A DNA stretch of 64,000 nucleotides from Lineus longissimus (GCF_910592395.1 NC_088325.1:15008109-15072108); one strand, 5' to 3'; positions 1 through 13,000 are shown, numbered from the stretch's first letter. Numbers and translations are program-made. The notes: a model not told the origin generated them from the sequence alone.

Positions 1-3000
1 CTTTGTCCTTCACAGGTCGCGCTTTGTTGTGCGTTGAAATGACGGCTGCAACTGATACCCTGGTGTGCCACCAGTAACTCAGACACGCTTGCTGGCTCTG
101 CAATGACATACACTACATACTCCTTTGAAGACAGATATCAAGGTCGCAATATTGCAAGTTCTTTGTAGTAAAGTGCTGCCTCATCAAAATGAAAAAGTGT
201 CCTTCGTGTGATCGTGCCAATTTTGCTCTCGCCTTATATCATTAAACCTGCTTCCGTCACCTCTCATAACGACATAGAATGGATGGGAACCAATAAAATC
301 AACAAAACGTTGCCAATGGCACATTCAGAAAAATAATTGCATTCGTATAGTTCAGAAAGTGATGATGAATCATGCTCTTATCCTTCTGTCTCCATTGAGT
401 GTTAACCCATCGTAGACCGGGATGCTTTTGAGGAAATGTCGGGGGTTGATGCAACTGGTAATTAGAGAATCTTGTGAATCAGTCGGAATGGTCTCATCGA
501 GAGTTCTCTGAAGAACAGTCAGGTCATGGGGTTTTGACGATTTGTAATGTTTCGGGCCATTTCCCAGTCTTTTCGGTTAGGGTAGTCATTGAGAGTATCG
601 CGTCAGGACCTTAGGATGTGATCATAACATCGCTGCTCCATGATCCCTAGAATACCCAAACCTTCCTTGGAATAGCCAACTGCTTTGATATAAAGCCAAC
701 TCAATGCCCGACAACTCCTGTAACAACACAGAAAATTCACCACACTCTCTCTTGATTACTAAAATCGCACGCATCTAACGATGCAGACTTAACGACCCTT
801 TGATATGCATAAAAAGTCGATATAATTGAGGAATTGAACTGCAGCAGTACTTGCAGCATGCGCTTTCCGATAGACATTCTATGCAAGTGTATACCGCATG
901 TGGAACATATTGATTTTACAACTACAAAACCCCATTCGGGGCTCTCGTCTGTTTAATACGGTCTTTTGAGATTCAGTGTAGCCTGCGTGTCACAGTGTCA
1001 TTCATTGAACAAGGGACACGGCGTACAGATGGTTGAGAGATTTTGAGAATGTAAACATAGGATTTCTTCTGTAATTTCAACTTGAATTTTACTCTTAAAA
1101 AAATTAAGAAACACGTGCTTAGTGCGTAAGGCTGTGTTTCCGGACTAGATACTGCCTTGATTTGACTAATGTTGGATTATCTATATCACGATTGTCCCTG
1201 CGTTCATCAGAATATGTGAATCATTGGATTAATGGTTGTCTGTGCGTCCTCCTCCGTGTACAGCTGCGTGTACGATAGCATCATCACATATAGAGGCTGG
1301 ATGCAGATGGATTAGCGTTTGTGCTAAGCTATTCGAATACTCTTTAAACTAACCTGAATTCAGAACGGATACATATTCTCGAATAGAGATTGATACATTT
1401 CGGAATTATTTGACTGTTTAGATCTTGGATAATTATCCTTATTTTGGTGGTAGGTGATCGGTCCTCGAGATCTCTTTCTTGTCTGGGTTTTCCTTAAATA
1501 AAAAAAAAAATTGTCTGATAACTGTCGTAATAATTAGTGGCGTCTGTGTGGGCAGCGTCGTCTTTGTATCATAAATTTTCCTCCATTTTGCAAGCTATTG
1601 TTCGATTTTTCATCATTACTATATCTCGTTGACTCACATGTGTTAGATTATGAATTTACACAGTAAGATGATCAGATATATGATCTGGACTGGATTGGTG
1701 TATTATATTCCTTTCGATATTCCTCAATAACTCTAGCTAAAGCATAAAATCTTAATGTAGTGGCTTAGTCGTCCTAGGTATATGCTGGAGCTAAAGATTT
1801 TCTTCCAGTGATACTCTGTGATATGATAGCCATAGGACGAATTCACTTATATAATCATCTTGATGTCATCTGTTCTTCAATGTGTTGGCCAATATTTCTA
1901 CAATTCGGTAGCAGAAATTCTGCCTGTTTGATTGTGAAAGACGGTTTGCCTGTATTGGTAGAGAAATTATGGTCAGTAATAGTCTAGCACACTCCAAGTA
2001 ACAGGCTTATAAATTATTCAGAGTCTGACTTGGAGTGGGTGTTAACCAAGCTATGAGTTATAAAAACAGCGTGAGGTATGATACAAGTATCATGATGTGT
2101 CTATAGAATATATTATGAGTTCACGTTCAAAAGCAACTTGTGAGATTATTTATCAGTTTTCTTCACCACTTGGGTCGCAGCTGAAAAGTAGCGTGCACTC
2201 GAACAGTGGAGTTGGATTGATATCAGATCATAAACCCAAAATATTAAAACGTTTGTGTGGTCCCATACTCATCTCAACTTGAAGTCCGTTATCATATAAT
2301 ATTCAACATGCTGTCTCCGTCTCTTCACTGAAGGGTTAATACCGTAGACAATCGTCACCAGCTGCCTTCTGGTACACCAACATTTTGACACACCCACCCA
2401 ACCCCTGCATCCTGTCCCTAAATTGCAGTATTCTCAGAACCACATAGAACTGAAATTACGGCTCAACTCAGGTGCACTTCCATTTATAGAGAAATATAAG
2501 AATTCAAAATATCTTGAATTGGTTCTGACTTGGCCCGGAGCTAGGAGTGCGATATTTTTCATCTACTGTATATCTACTGTGTATCATGAGTGACTGTGGT
2601 TTCATCCTAACTCTACGATCTCTAATGTCCTTTAATACACGCTGTATGCGTCCCTTCGGATCATAACGTGGACGAAGTCCCGGAAAACCAATATTGCATG
2701 TCACAAAACCTTGATAAAATGAAGGAGGACCAGGCATTCATCTTTATGGACACATTTACTATTGTGAGAAATTCCTTAATATGGCCTTTGATATGTTCTA
2801 AAAGGTCGCACAGTATGGTTCAACAGTGGGGTGCATGTCTTCATAAATATTTTACAGTGACACATATAATTATATACATCCGAGCCTTGTTCAGAGCCCT
2901 CGGGCCTTGGTGATCTTTCCCACATGTTATCACAGACTTATAATATTTTCATACAAGTAGTTGTAGCCTGATATAAGTAAATATAAACACGAGTTTCAAT

Positions 3001-3832
3001 GAGTGGGATGAGATTCCTTACGAGATTATACATACCACGAAACGATTATCTTGTAAGGTAGGGATAGGGAAGCACGGTGGTTGTGCTGTTCGATTCAAAA
3101 TACAAGAGTAGAGTAGTTCGAACAAATTTGGGCTTTCTCACCAAACATCTCACCAGACATAGTAGTGAAATGTCACCTGTGTGTAACATTGCATAGTAAC
3201 TGAATATTTGATAGCTGTCCCGGATAAAATTGATCAATGGCTTTTTTCGTACGTAAATACTAATAGTGGATTTTCATTGACAAAACCTGGTACCTCAGAC
3301 CGTAACATCTGGCAATTTATATAGTTTGCAGGTGGGAAATTTCAAAAAATGAACAATTAGTGTTTGAATGTCCTCTTACAAGACATTTCAACAGACATGT
3401 CGGTTGTTTTGATAAATCTATATTTTGTTGGATTAAATTCCTCTATTTAAGTCTAATGGAAATTGAGCATAACTTGAGCATGAAGCATGGGGTACGTAAT
3501 GCCCCAGCTGAGTGTTGACTGTTCTGTTAAATGACACTCTTGAGGTATTCAGGGTGCCGACCCAAATGTTCTGCTGTGAAATTTTGAGAGTAAGTTTTCC
3601 CTCTGAGTACAAAAATGGTTAATTGATAAACTATGCCCAATGAAGATTCATGATCTCGGGGACAGCATATCAATTTTTCAATGCAACTGTGAACAACGCA
3701 TTCAATTTAACAAAGAGCCATTGTTTGATCTAATGTAGTTATGTCATGAAGCTAATGTTAGCTTCATAGATAAGTTCAATTTCATAATTAGGCAATTTTT
3801 TTGAAAAATCCCAAATTCTGCCATATGTGGAT
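1..3832. other. Non-coding stretch, no gene recognised
   Basis: All reading frames are short and both strands look alike. The window opens with an acceptor-like tract ending in CACAG at 15. The frame after it runs only to a stop near 79, too little to call an exon. A run of 11 A lies at 1500-1510. A 9-bp hairpin (ACTCCAAGT at 1991-1999, ACTTGGAGT at 2028-2036) has a 28-nt loop. A minus-strand frame of 31 codons at 998-1093 follows a T-rich acceptor-like tract but resembles nothing I know. Confidence 0.5.
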
Positions 3833-3848
3833 GGGGGGGGGGGGGGGG
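3833..3848. repeat. Poly-G tract (16 G)
   Basis: Sixteen consecutive G residues preceded by GTGGAT and followed by ACGG. Runs like this are slippage-prone and can adopt four-stranded structures. They also inflate spurious proline- or glycine-rich open frames on either strand, as seen at this spot. The exact length is unreliable in any assembly. Confidence 0.95.
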
Positions 3849-4680
3849 ACGGTTAGGTGCAGTGGGAATGGCCTCTCTGAGGCTGATAATGTCACAGCGC
3901 ATTTTATATTTGCACATCCGGACACTCTCAGTGAGGTTAAACAAATCTCACATCTTGGTTGGGAGATACTGAGATAGACTAGGTAAATATTTTGTCTTTT
4001 GAGTGGTACATGAATTAGGAATGAGGTGAATGGTTTGGTGTGAATATTAGTACATACGTCCGATTGTACTGTACACGGGTACATGGACAGAGGGCGGTGG
4101 AACAGCATTTTCAAAATACATCTTCCATCTTCTGTAGTTCTTAGAATTCTGCACTTTCCTGACAACACCTGCATATTGGCAGTTATTCAACCATCGCATC
4201 TGATCAATCCAAAGAAGAACAATGAAAATTTGTAATTTTCCACAACTTTTGACACAATCTTTGGACCTGGTTTGGCTGATCAAACTTAGTTCTCCCCTTT
4301 GGCGTTATTAACAGTCTGATACTGCCATCTAATTTATGCACTAATTCAAGCGACACTGTTTTACAGCTGATTCAATATGGTTGCTGGTTAGTTGTATGAA
4401 GCGGAAGTAAAATCGTATGATCCTGAAATTTCCAATTAGCAAATTGAATCGATAATGAATTGTGTTTACATTTTGGTGGGAATTTCATTTAGGAAAGTTT
4501 TCACGTGACCATGTCCAGGGTGCAAAGTTTACTCAGAATTGCGGAGGCTGCAGGCATATCATGGGGCACCATCGCATGCACTCCCTTCGCATGTATTTGT
4601 ATAGATATGAGAGGGGATGCCCGGTCTCCCTGCACCCGAACAAAAGATGGTGTGTAACATTGTCTATTTCTCTTTTCCAG

Positions 4681-4778
4681 GTTTGGATTAGGCAGTTTCA
4701 AGAACCTTTGGAATTACATTGACTTTTGAATATTTCGGAATATTCTTCGGATTACTTCTAACCAAGCTTTGGAGAAAG
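4681..4778 (+). other. Exon-like segment without open frame
   Basis: A strong pyrimidine tract (TGTCTATTTCTCTTTTCCAG) ends at 4680. An AAAG|GTAGGC donor follows at 4779. Together they bound a 98-bp segment that looks like an internal exon. All three frames contain stops; the second reads 15 residues including FKNLWNYIDF before TGA. If spliced it would therefore be untranslated, part of a long non-coding RNA, or a decayed exon. The short peptide faintly recalls the S2-S3 region of TRP- or polycystin-like channels, but 15 residues cannot support that. A chance splice-site pair is the main alternative. Confidence 0.12.
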
Positions 4779-7700
4779 GTAGGCTTGTTTCCATCACAGG
4801 GAAATGGAGATAAAACCATAATTGAAGTTCAACCCATATTTTTTCTCTCTGTCGGAAATCACCATCATGTTCTGCACCACCCTTGTAAGTCGGTTGACAA
4901 AAGACTGTTCCTCAAATACCTCGTTGGGATGCCAAAAGACTTCCAACACCCTTGGGACCATAACCCCTCTTTCTGTGGGTGTACCAGGCCATGAACAGGG
5001 ACACCCTAGACACAGTACAAACATTGCCAGACTGCCATTGTGTAACTGCGCCTGCCCTTTGAATGTAATCAATGGTAATTGTCTTCAAAGGAGCACTTCC
5101 TGCTTCTGGCCCGCATGAATGGCCACAGTTACCTTGTTGATTCTTGAGATTGTAGTTTTATTGACTGACAAATATTTTAGATTTTGTCCTGTGGTTTGCT
5201 GTAAACGGCTAGAGTCAATATGTGTGGATGGGGAATGACAGTTTGGTGACCATTGCAAATCACTGTGTTTGAAGATCACAGCGCTGTGCTTCTCCATTAC
5301 GAGATGGAACAATGATTACTATTCAGTAGCCTCAGTACACTCTGGGCTTTGCAACCATTCCTGCTCATGTTACCCTAAACATAATGTACATCGATTTCAT
5401 TGAGAGCATGACAGATGGAGAACAGGACAATCAAGTTGCCTTGACCAGAATTCGAGCTACAAGTCTTTGGATTGCTTGTCCATTGGTCTTCCCACTTAGC
5501 CTTCAAGGTTCTTTGTTTCTCTGCGCTTTGATGACATTCTTGCTACATATGGGCTAGCTTTTGGCAAAGTATGCAAATACTAAAATTGTTGAATATGAAA
5601 AACTCGAAAATAACTTACTAATAAGATAGCTTGAGCTTGCACTTGCAACCCCCATCCAAGCCAAAAATCAATGTATATTGGGTGCTATAATGTCTTTTAA
5701 GGAAACAGGTGTTAAGCACATCCTGTCTCTGTCATTAAATCATTTACAATGTCACACTTTCCTATCCGATATAACATTCCACTTTGCCAAGTCGTTAAGG
5801 GTCCGGTAAAATTGCAAAATATGTGTCATTTGTCCTCAAGTGGTTACGGGGAATTGTGGATTATTTGTCCCATTAGGCCATACTTGTTTGCTCAAGGGAC
5901 CACCAACTACACAACTTGTTTGCTGCCTTGTAATTTTGGAATCGGAAGCAAATATGCCGTGAAATTAATTGTAATTGGATTGTGTCATATCTAATGAAAG
6001 CAGTTCTCTGCACTTGTATGGTTTTTAAAAACATCTATCATCTGGCTTTCTCTGCGTGGGTTTTGAGGAAGCAATATCTGTGATACTTAACAAACCTTAA
6101 ATGAAACCCTGAGCAAATGTCTTTGGTGGCTTTTGGTGGCTCACCTTCACCTGCTCTGGTTTTGCAATCTGCCTGTGAGGAGGAAATTATGTACTTGCTG
6201 GCAGGGGTAAGATGCTGCTACTTGCCCATACAATGTGATGTGCTGCTTTGGCCTAAGCAAAACTAAAATCAACCTGAATGTAAGCATCGTTGGGCCAATA
6301 ATGATGACTGTTGGAAACTGCTAACAAACATGTGGATAATGCTATTGCCTAAGAACCAACGAGTGGAAGAACCATGTTAAAGCTTCGGAATTTCGATTGC
6401 TTCCAATAATTGTCATGATAGGAAATGAGAATGTGAGATTTGCATAAGAGTTAGAATGGTTAAAAGGGCTCAATCATTGATAACTATCCTCTCTGAGATC
6501 TCAATTAAGGTCCAGCAGACCTTTCCACAAATCTGTGAAGTTATGCAGATATTACGCAGCTATGATACAACTCAAGAGGTCCAAATCCACTACAGGACAT
6601 CTCTTGCCGAATACCTTACCCATCAGACCACTTGAATCAGCAGAGACCGGACACAAAATTGGCCAACAATTCCAAAGAAAATTGTCCCTTTTGTGTTGGA
6701 TAGGCTATAAATACCTAGTTCCCCTGGGACCACCTACAAGTCCCATAGGGGGTCAGAGATGTTACGAGGAAGCTATGCAAATGCAGAGATTGGTGGCAGA
6801 CCAGGAGATATCAATGCTGTGGTTAGATAATATTGTCTGAAGGGAAATCATAGGTTGAGATTTGGTAGACATGTTGGGTCTATGCAAGATATAGCATGTT
6901 TTGATGTGAGTTGGTTATGTCGGAAATTCGAGTGACATGTTAGCGATGAGCTCGTTTCGAGGACAATTGATGTGAAAAGGCTTGAGATTATTGTTGAGCT
7001 TCTGCCTCCCCATAAAGAACTTGTTTTCGTGATTAATATATGTGAAGGTGAAGGCTCCCTCATTCGTTTGACACCCCGCGATACAATCCTTGCAACTGCT
7101 TGAACTATCATGTTGCCGAGTAGGTCCTCATGTGGAGTCTGTGGAAATGAGGGCAGGCCTATTCGGTGTCTTCCCACCATATCTTTCTTTGAAAAAGTCC
7201 TCACTCCCTACAATAGTACTCTGAAAAACGCCGCCGTAAATGCTGTGATGCGTCACCAAACAATAAACTCTTCCGTGTCAATTCTTACTTCCTCTATCTT
7301 TCATTTTCTACGGCCATTGACACCAAGTGGTGGAAACAAAAATGTGAATTGTGTGATGTCGGAAGTCACAATTGTCTCCGTCTATCTGAAATCGACAAGC
7401 GACAGCCAATCATCTCAGTGAAGTAGCCATCTTTGTTTACAAATCTTGCTTGAACAAGCGTAATTTCCTTTGTGAAATATTAGATTAATTCTCTGGTTGT
7501 CGCAGCATTCTTAGTCTGATTATTTTCAGGAATGAAAAAGCATAATCCTCATGATTATTATGTAGAGATGATGTTGCCTGGTGAACTGGGAAGGTTGAGT
7601 CTTGGGCTGAATTGGAAAAAAGACATGGAGCCACTTTGCAGGATATCAGATATCTGCTCAGGGTTTTCAATTGCCAGCTTTGATCGCCTGCAAAATGTAT

Positions 7701-9024
7701 TCTGGGCGAACACTTCTGAAAGAAACACTCCCTAATCTTTCTCGGTCTCGAGAGATGTTTCTGCTATAGTGGAAGAAAGAAGCTACCTCTATCCATATTG
7801 AGAATTAGGCCATTTTACTTGGGGTTCCCTCCTAGTAAACGATGATGTATTTTTAGTAAACTGTCCATGCTCGAGCCAAGTCCACTGTATTTAGAAGCTG
7901 CCAGGATCAGACTATCAACAGTATTGACGACATAGTCGAAACAAGTCTTTGGACTGAGGACTACTCAAAACACTGACCGCGACTTGCAGGAAGACTTGGT
8001 TGTCACCCTCGCATTTCATGCTGGCCTCACATAAAGCTACACAGCATCAACATTATCAGTGCACACCAGCCTCAATGCTATTGTATTGATCAATAATGGC
8101 GGCGGATCTCTTGGGAGACTGCAATCTCATTTCAAACAACACTGGGAGAGATGAGTCATCATGAGGAGAGCCGGTGATCTTGGTGGCTACGAGAGAGTTA
8201 TCGATAAAAAACACGCTTAAATTGATGAGGCCGAAAAAGTGCATCAAAATCGTTCGCAAAGAGATGACATTATTTTACCCCTAAGAATTGACATGAGCAG
8301 AAACTGGAAGACTTTTGATAAGACGGGAAAAGTCGAACTGACCCAAAGAGAAACCCGGCTGACATGACAAGTTCTGCCTGAACTCTGCCACTTATGACGT
8401 GACCTGGCTCAAATAGAGATCATAGATGGCAGGCAGAAAGAGTCTAGCTGGGAGCATGGTTGGCTTCGTAGTTTCGTCATTGAGACGGACCACCGACTGT
8501 ATCCCAAGCCCCTGCCTATGACTTCCTTCAACCATTGTGCAGTCACCAGTTAGGTTTTACTTGCTGCAATAAGAACACAGATACTAAGATTGCTACAACA
8601 ACAATAATGTCATTTCCTGTCTAAAAAAATCTTTATGCATTTAACAATTTGTGTACAACCCGTTTGCTCACGACTTCACTTGCCCTTGACCAACTATTTT
8701 GCATTGTCTCTCTTCTATGAACTACCGTCCTCTGTTCTTCATGGCGACACAAAGTCCTCACGTCTCGGTTGCAGGTGCTTCGCTGTGGTATTACAGCGCT
8801 CTGTGTTATAAAACGTCTACTTAAGTGCTTCAGATCTGCCTTGAGAGTTTGCCGAAATACTTGTGAGAATCATGTGAGAGTGTTCTTTTGTCTGCTGTTT
8901 TAGCGCTCTATTATCTGTCAAGTGTATGAGTGAGTTGCAGTAATGAGAACATTGCGAACAGAGCAAACAATAAAGACACGTAGAATGGTTGGCGGCTTCT
9001 CCTGACTAAGTTACATGGTTGTGC
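4779..9024. other. Non-coding stretch with scattered open frames
   Basis: No gene is recognised. Minus-strand frames at 5312-5085 and 5072-4794 lie in the same frame, separated by one stop, and match nothing known to me. A plus-strand frame at 7531-7738 (66 codons) follows a good acceptor (TGATTATTTTCAG) but has no visible partner exon. A 26-nt segment at 8904-8929 sits between a strong acceptor (TTGTCTGCTGTTTTAG) and a GTGAGT donor and could be a microexon or chance. Confidence 0.4.
6117..6206 (+). CDS. Possible first coding exon, unknown protein
   Basis: An ATG opens a 30-codon frame reading MSLVAFGGSPSPALVLQSAC and ending ...MYLLAG at a GCAGGG|GTAAGA donor, with a stop shortly upstream in frame. 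Continuing past the donor, the frame closes after 19 more codons. I see no domain or signal peptide. The support is only an ATG, an uninterrupted frame and a near-consensus donor. I could not find a downstream exon of matching phase with equal support. Random sequence of this length would produce several such objects, so it is a lead, not a gene call. Confidence 0.14.
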
Positions 9025-9337
9025 GCAGACCAAGCAGTTAGTACACAATTGACAGTGGTCCTAATCCTGGCCGAAGCGATTGCAAGCAGACCTTAGCAAT
9101 TAGTGCACAACGGCTGTTGTCCTAATCCTGAGTGGCCTGAGTGATTACAGGCAGACATACCCATTCGAACGCAAAAACCATTGTCCTAACCACGATTGTC
9201 CATACCTGAGTGACTGTAGGCAGAACATAGGAAGTCGTACACATGGAAGTGTTAGCCTGCTAGTCCTGACTGAGGAAAGCGAATGATCGAACGCAGACCA
9301 CAGCGGTTAGCACAGAGATTACTAGTTGTAGTGGTCC
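9025..9337. repeat. Decayed minisatellite, 61-73 bp units
   Basis: Five diverged units begin with GCAGA(C/A) at 9025, 9086, 9151, 9220 and 9293, so the unit grows from 61 to 73 bp across the array. Shared internal words are AGCAGTTAGTACACA (later AGCAATTAGTGCACA and AGCGGTTAGCACAGA), GTGGTCCTAATCCTG and CTGAGTGATTACAG. Divergence is high and no unit is intact. The array is old and not expected to be length-polymorphic. It lies immediately upstream of a second, unrelated-looking tandem block. Confidence 0.75.
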
Positions 9338-9816
9338 ATAGCCTGGATGTGTCACATTATTCTGACTGTCTATGGTTGCTGTAGCATGTAGGCATAGTTC
9401 TATGCAGTATAACCTCACCAAATGCAACATTTGACTGACATGACATTCTGTAGCTCTGTCATCAATTCACTTCAGATGAATTGAAAGGACGAGTTCAGAC
9501 TGACATTACGGTCCTTTGTCCGAGTAGCCATGTTATTATCAAACAGCAATACCAATCTTCAGTCCTCACGATTTAGTGCAGCATTCTCCTGACGATCTTT
9601 ACGAGAAGCAGAGTGGCAGTATTTTTAAAATCTCAGCGATTTAATTGGCATGATGGCTAGATGCTATATCATATCAGAAGCACAGTGGATGACGATTCTT
9701 TAATCCATTCCCTGATGAACTGCCATTTCTAAATTAGCAGGCTCTGATTCTTTGTGGTGTCAACGTCAATCAAAGTGGAAAGATGAATCAAACCAATATG
9801 AGTGTTAGATGAAATG

Positions 9817-10275
9817 GATAGAGTCGCCCTCAAGTTGAGATGGGACGGGATCCATTGGGAAGACAAATGATGCGCTGGTCAAGTTTCGCTGGAGCTTGTA
9901 CACATTCATGCTATAAGCCAAAGTCCACGGACTCATCATCTGATGGGATGGAACCTAGTGGCAAAGAGTTTGCAGCTGAATCCGCTGAGAGGACAAATGG
10001 TGCTCTGGTTAGTTGTGCTTGTACGAGTCCTGGTGGTTAGCTCAAATGGACGGAGTCAATCTGTTCATGAGATGGGGCAGTATGGAGTGGCAAAGAATAG
10101 GTAGCTGATATGTTGTGATGTCTCACTTGATTGAGAGGATAAGATGCGCGTGTCGGCTATGCTGGGGCCAGTATGAGTCCTGGTGGTTTGCTGATTCCGT
10201 CCATGAGATGAGAAAATATAAGACCGATTGACAACAATTCGCCAGCTGATGTGTTCAATTGAGAGGACGAATCAA
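9817..10275. repeat. Degenerate tandem repeat, about 130-150 bp units
   Basis: Four diverged copies can be followed by the core GAGAGGACAAATGGTGCTCTGG and its variants near 9856, 9987, 10133 and 10261, and by TACGAGTCCTGGTGGTTAGC at 10022 against TATGAGTCCTGGTGGTTTGC at 10172. Unit length varies from about 128 to 150 bp. A 66-codon frame at 9840-10040 lies entirely inside this array and is not a gene. Words resembling this unit recur near 41386-41480, suggesting one dispersed family. Confidence 0.65.
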
Positions 10276-10802
10276 AACGAAATCTGCTTGAAAGGCATCT
10301 TGATCGTCATTGGTATCACCCCTATTCATTCTGCATAGCATTTGAGATAGCTGCATCTCACCAACTGACAAGGTCAAGGTCATTCATCCAGCCCACCATT
10401 GTCCCTCGCCCCTCCTCCAAGGCGGCCATCGTTTTGTATTTTCACGTCTCGCTTTCCGGTTTGACCTCGATCCTTTGGGCGAGATGAACTCTATAATTAT
10501 CTTGGTTTTTCCGAAGAATAGCAATCCTCTGGTCTAGGTGGTCTTCTTTCTTATCAGTTATTTAATGCTGATGATGTGTCAGGGTTTATGACAAGACAAC
10601 TGTACCAATTCTTTGACACTGTCGTTTGCTTCAGTGCAAAGATGTCGGCGAACTCTTTACATTAATGTAGACTAGTGAGCACGGCATGTGGATCAGAATC
10701 TATCAACTTTGGGTTAGATTTGAATTTGACTCTTCATTCAGCCTTGAATATGTCTTCCCCAAGTGGTGACATTGTTATCATTTCATGTTCCTGTCTTTCC
10801 TG

Positions 10803-10875
10803 TCAAGTCAGTCCCTCACTTATCGTCCTCATGACACTTCAAAGTCAGTCCCTAACTTAACGTCCTCATGACTCT
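10803..10875. repeat. Two-copy tandem repeat, 36-37 bp
   Basis: Two adjacent copies share AGTCAGTCCCT, ACTTA, CGTCCTCATGAC and the closing (A/T)CT. They differ by a few substitutions and one inserted A. A third partial copy begins with TCAAA at 10876. The repeat is the third tandem family within 2 kb. Confidence 0.85.
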
Positions 10876-11412
10876 TCAAACTTTCTACCATCATCATCTC
10901 TGTTTCAGACACCAAAGATTGTGCAATGGCATGCCCTCCATCTTTCCTAGACCCCTGGATCCACCCTTGTATTTCAAAATGAACTGGCGTTGGTTTATAA
11001 AAGATACTCCTTTCAGATTCTGCACAGTACAAGGAGAATTATAGTGCAGGTCTCGAGAAAGTTTTACTCAGAGAAATATCTCCATAGTAATGTGATACTG
11101 GACTTACAAAGCTATTTGCTCTTCTTTTATGTTAAGTTCTGGATCTAATAAGTCTCATTTCCCCATTCCCCCTACTTAGACATGCAGATTCTGCTAAATT
11201 AGTTTTTCCACACTGATGACGAGTCATTGTTTCCTTGGTGAAGCACTCCCTGAGGGCACAAATGTCATTTCTGCAGCTAACAAGGTCATCACTAGCTAAC
11301 CTAGGGGGATATATGATATTTCATAGTTTGAGATAGTAATAAATGTGGCTTGTAAGGCACTGTTGTCATCGATTACAGATTGAGAAGAGTGAAAAGAGTG
11401 AAAAGAGGGGAT

Positions 11413-11440
11413 GAGAAAAAAAAGTCCAATTTTTTTTCTC
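11413..11440. repeat. Perfect 11-bp A/T hairpin in purine tract
   Basis: GAG plus eight A at 11413-11423 is the exact reverse complement of eight T plus CTC at 11430-11440, with a 6-nt spacer GTCCAA. It follows a purine-only stretch with GTGAAAAGA repeated twice from 11389. The T-run could end a Pol III transcript, but no upstream A or B box is visible, so I give it no function. Confidence 0.85.
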
Positions 11441-12315
11441 GTGAGGTGAATATGGTCGAGTAAAACATCGGATAAAGTGATGTAAAATGACAGAATGACA
11501 GGAATGGTGTGTTATGTGTATTTCTCAGTCATTTCGTCAAGTGTCCTGCATAATCTAAAGGGGACATTTCTCCACATTAGTTGATGCAGATAGCGCAGTA
11601 TCTGCCTTATTTCCCTCAAGAGTCTATGTTTACAATGGTGGGTCTCATATTTGACGACTTAACAGTCTTTTGTTGATGTGTGTTTGGATGTATTGCTGAG
11701 AAAAAATATCGTCGATTGTGGGTTGTTTTGTATTTGGTAGATCAATCATAATCCATCATGGAAAAATAATATTTGTGCAACCAAAAGTTGGCAAAGTTAA
11801 TATAGAAGTGATGTTTCATGATGGTGTCACTTTTAGCCACAACATTAAAGGAGGAGCGTGTTAAAAGAATGGCGGGCCTTCCCTAATAAAGTACTTTACG
11901 TAAGTTCAAGACCAGCCTCTAAAACAAAGAATCGAACTCATCTAGCAGGACTCAAGTGTCTCATCAGGGACACCAAGGGGGTTGCATCTTCGGTAAAACA
12001 GTTAAGAAAATCAACTACTGGTGGAGACAGAAAAGTTGGCTCGTCTTTGACCAGAGCATTTCAGCGCGTCAAAGCATTGATTTTGCAAAACCCGAGTCTG
12101 CCGGAAGAAGTGACACATACGTTTATGTGTAGGTTCTGACTGCTTTGAGCGTGATTTGTTTGTTCTTTGAGCCCATTGATCGAGCTGGTAGGAATATGTT
12201 GATACTCCTGAGAGATTTCGATGCGAGAACCTTGGTCTCTTTGGAATTGGTCATCGGTGATGTTTAAGGAGATTAGTTTCAGAGATATTCCTCAAGCTTG
12301 AATGTAGTCTTGCAT

Positions 12316-12372
12316 CACTGTATACCGTGAAATGTTCATCAAGCTAAACGTTGGTAAATTTGCTAAATCTTT
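12316..12372 (+). repeat. CGTGAAA-family repeat fragment
   Basis: ACTGTATACCGTGAAATGTT followed by TTGGTAAATTTGCTAAA aligns with the longer copy at 37378, which reads ACTGTAAACAGTGAAATGTT and TTGGCGAATTTGCTGAT. Similarity fades after about 55 bp. This supports a dispersed repeat family rather than a coding or regulatory element. Confidence 0.55.
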
Positions 12373-13000
12373 AAAAAGCGTTTGACTAAATGACACGTTT
12401 GCTGCCAGAATCATTGGTTGGTGCATTTGAAATGAATCGCTCGCATCTTTTCTCTAATATGACACGTATGTATGATGTTATAGTGTACGCCCTTGTTAAA
12501 CAAGAGATTATCGCATGATGGGGTTGTTCTAAAGTATGGAATTACAAAACAGTATCGGCAAAATCTCGTTGACTTCCATTTCCTTGGATTACTCATCTTT
12601 CGGCATTTCTTTTATCCCAGCTATTGATAAACGATAGTGCTTTTTAAGAACTCGGGAAAAAGAATTGCGCTGCGTTTAAATATTTATGTTCTGTGGAATT
12701 GTATCAAGTGTTGGCTCTTGAGCGTGGAGGTCCTACATTACGCTGTGATGTTGTCGTTGTTCTTGGAAGCGTGATACTGTCATGAATGTTTTGATCGAGT
12801 TGAATTTATATTACGGGGTCCTTTATAATGTTAATGATGGATCGGTAATATTTTGGGAAGGTTGTAGATATCCTTCATCTCCCAAATATCAAGCTCAGGC
12901 ATTACATTCAAAGAAACGTCGATATGAACGACATGTTTATGGCTGCCCCTGTCAAATGAAACTGAGATATGAGCATCAGTTCATAGATTTTACTATAAGT

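Larger units (their letters stand above)
10876..13000. other. Non-coding stretch
   Basis: No gene is recognised. It contains the hairpin at 11413-11440 and a plus-strand frame at 11858-12139 (93 codons, GTG start). That frame is rich in K, R, S and T, has no known motif, and has a GTAAGT donor-like site 46 bp inside it. It also contains a fragment of the CGTGAAA repeat near 12316. The frame at 12782-13039 runs into the dispersed repeat that begins at 13001 and is probably spurious. Confidence 0.4.

Noticed and set aside
3744-4174. Overlapping minus-strand frames of 66 and 128 codons
   Set aside because: Both are extended by the poly-G run at 3833-3848, which reads as a proline stretch; nothing else supports them.
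4681-4725. Peptide FKNLWNYIDF as part of a TRP or polycystin channel
   Set aside because: Only 15 residues before a stop, and the following residues in frame do not continue the channel pattern.
6498-6943. One plus frame with only four stops over about 150 codons
   Set aside because: The excess over chance is small and no peptide in it resembles a known family.
9840-10040. 66-codon plus-strand frame
   Set aside because: It lies wholly within a degenerate tandem array.
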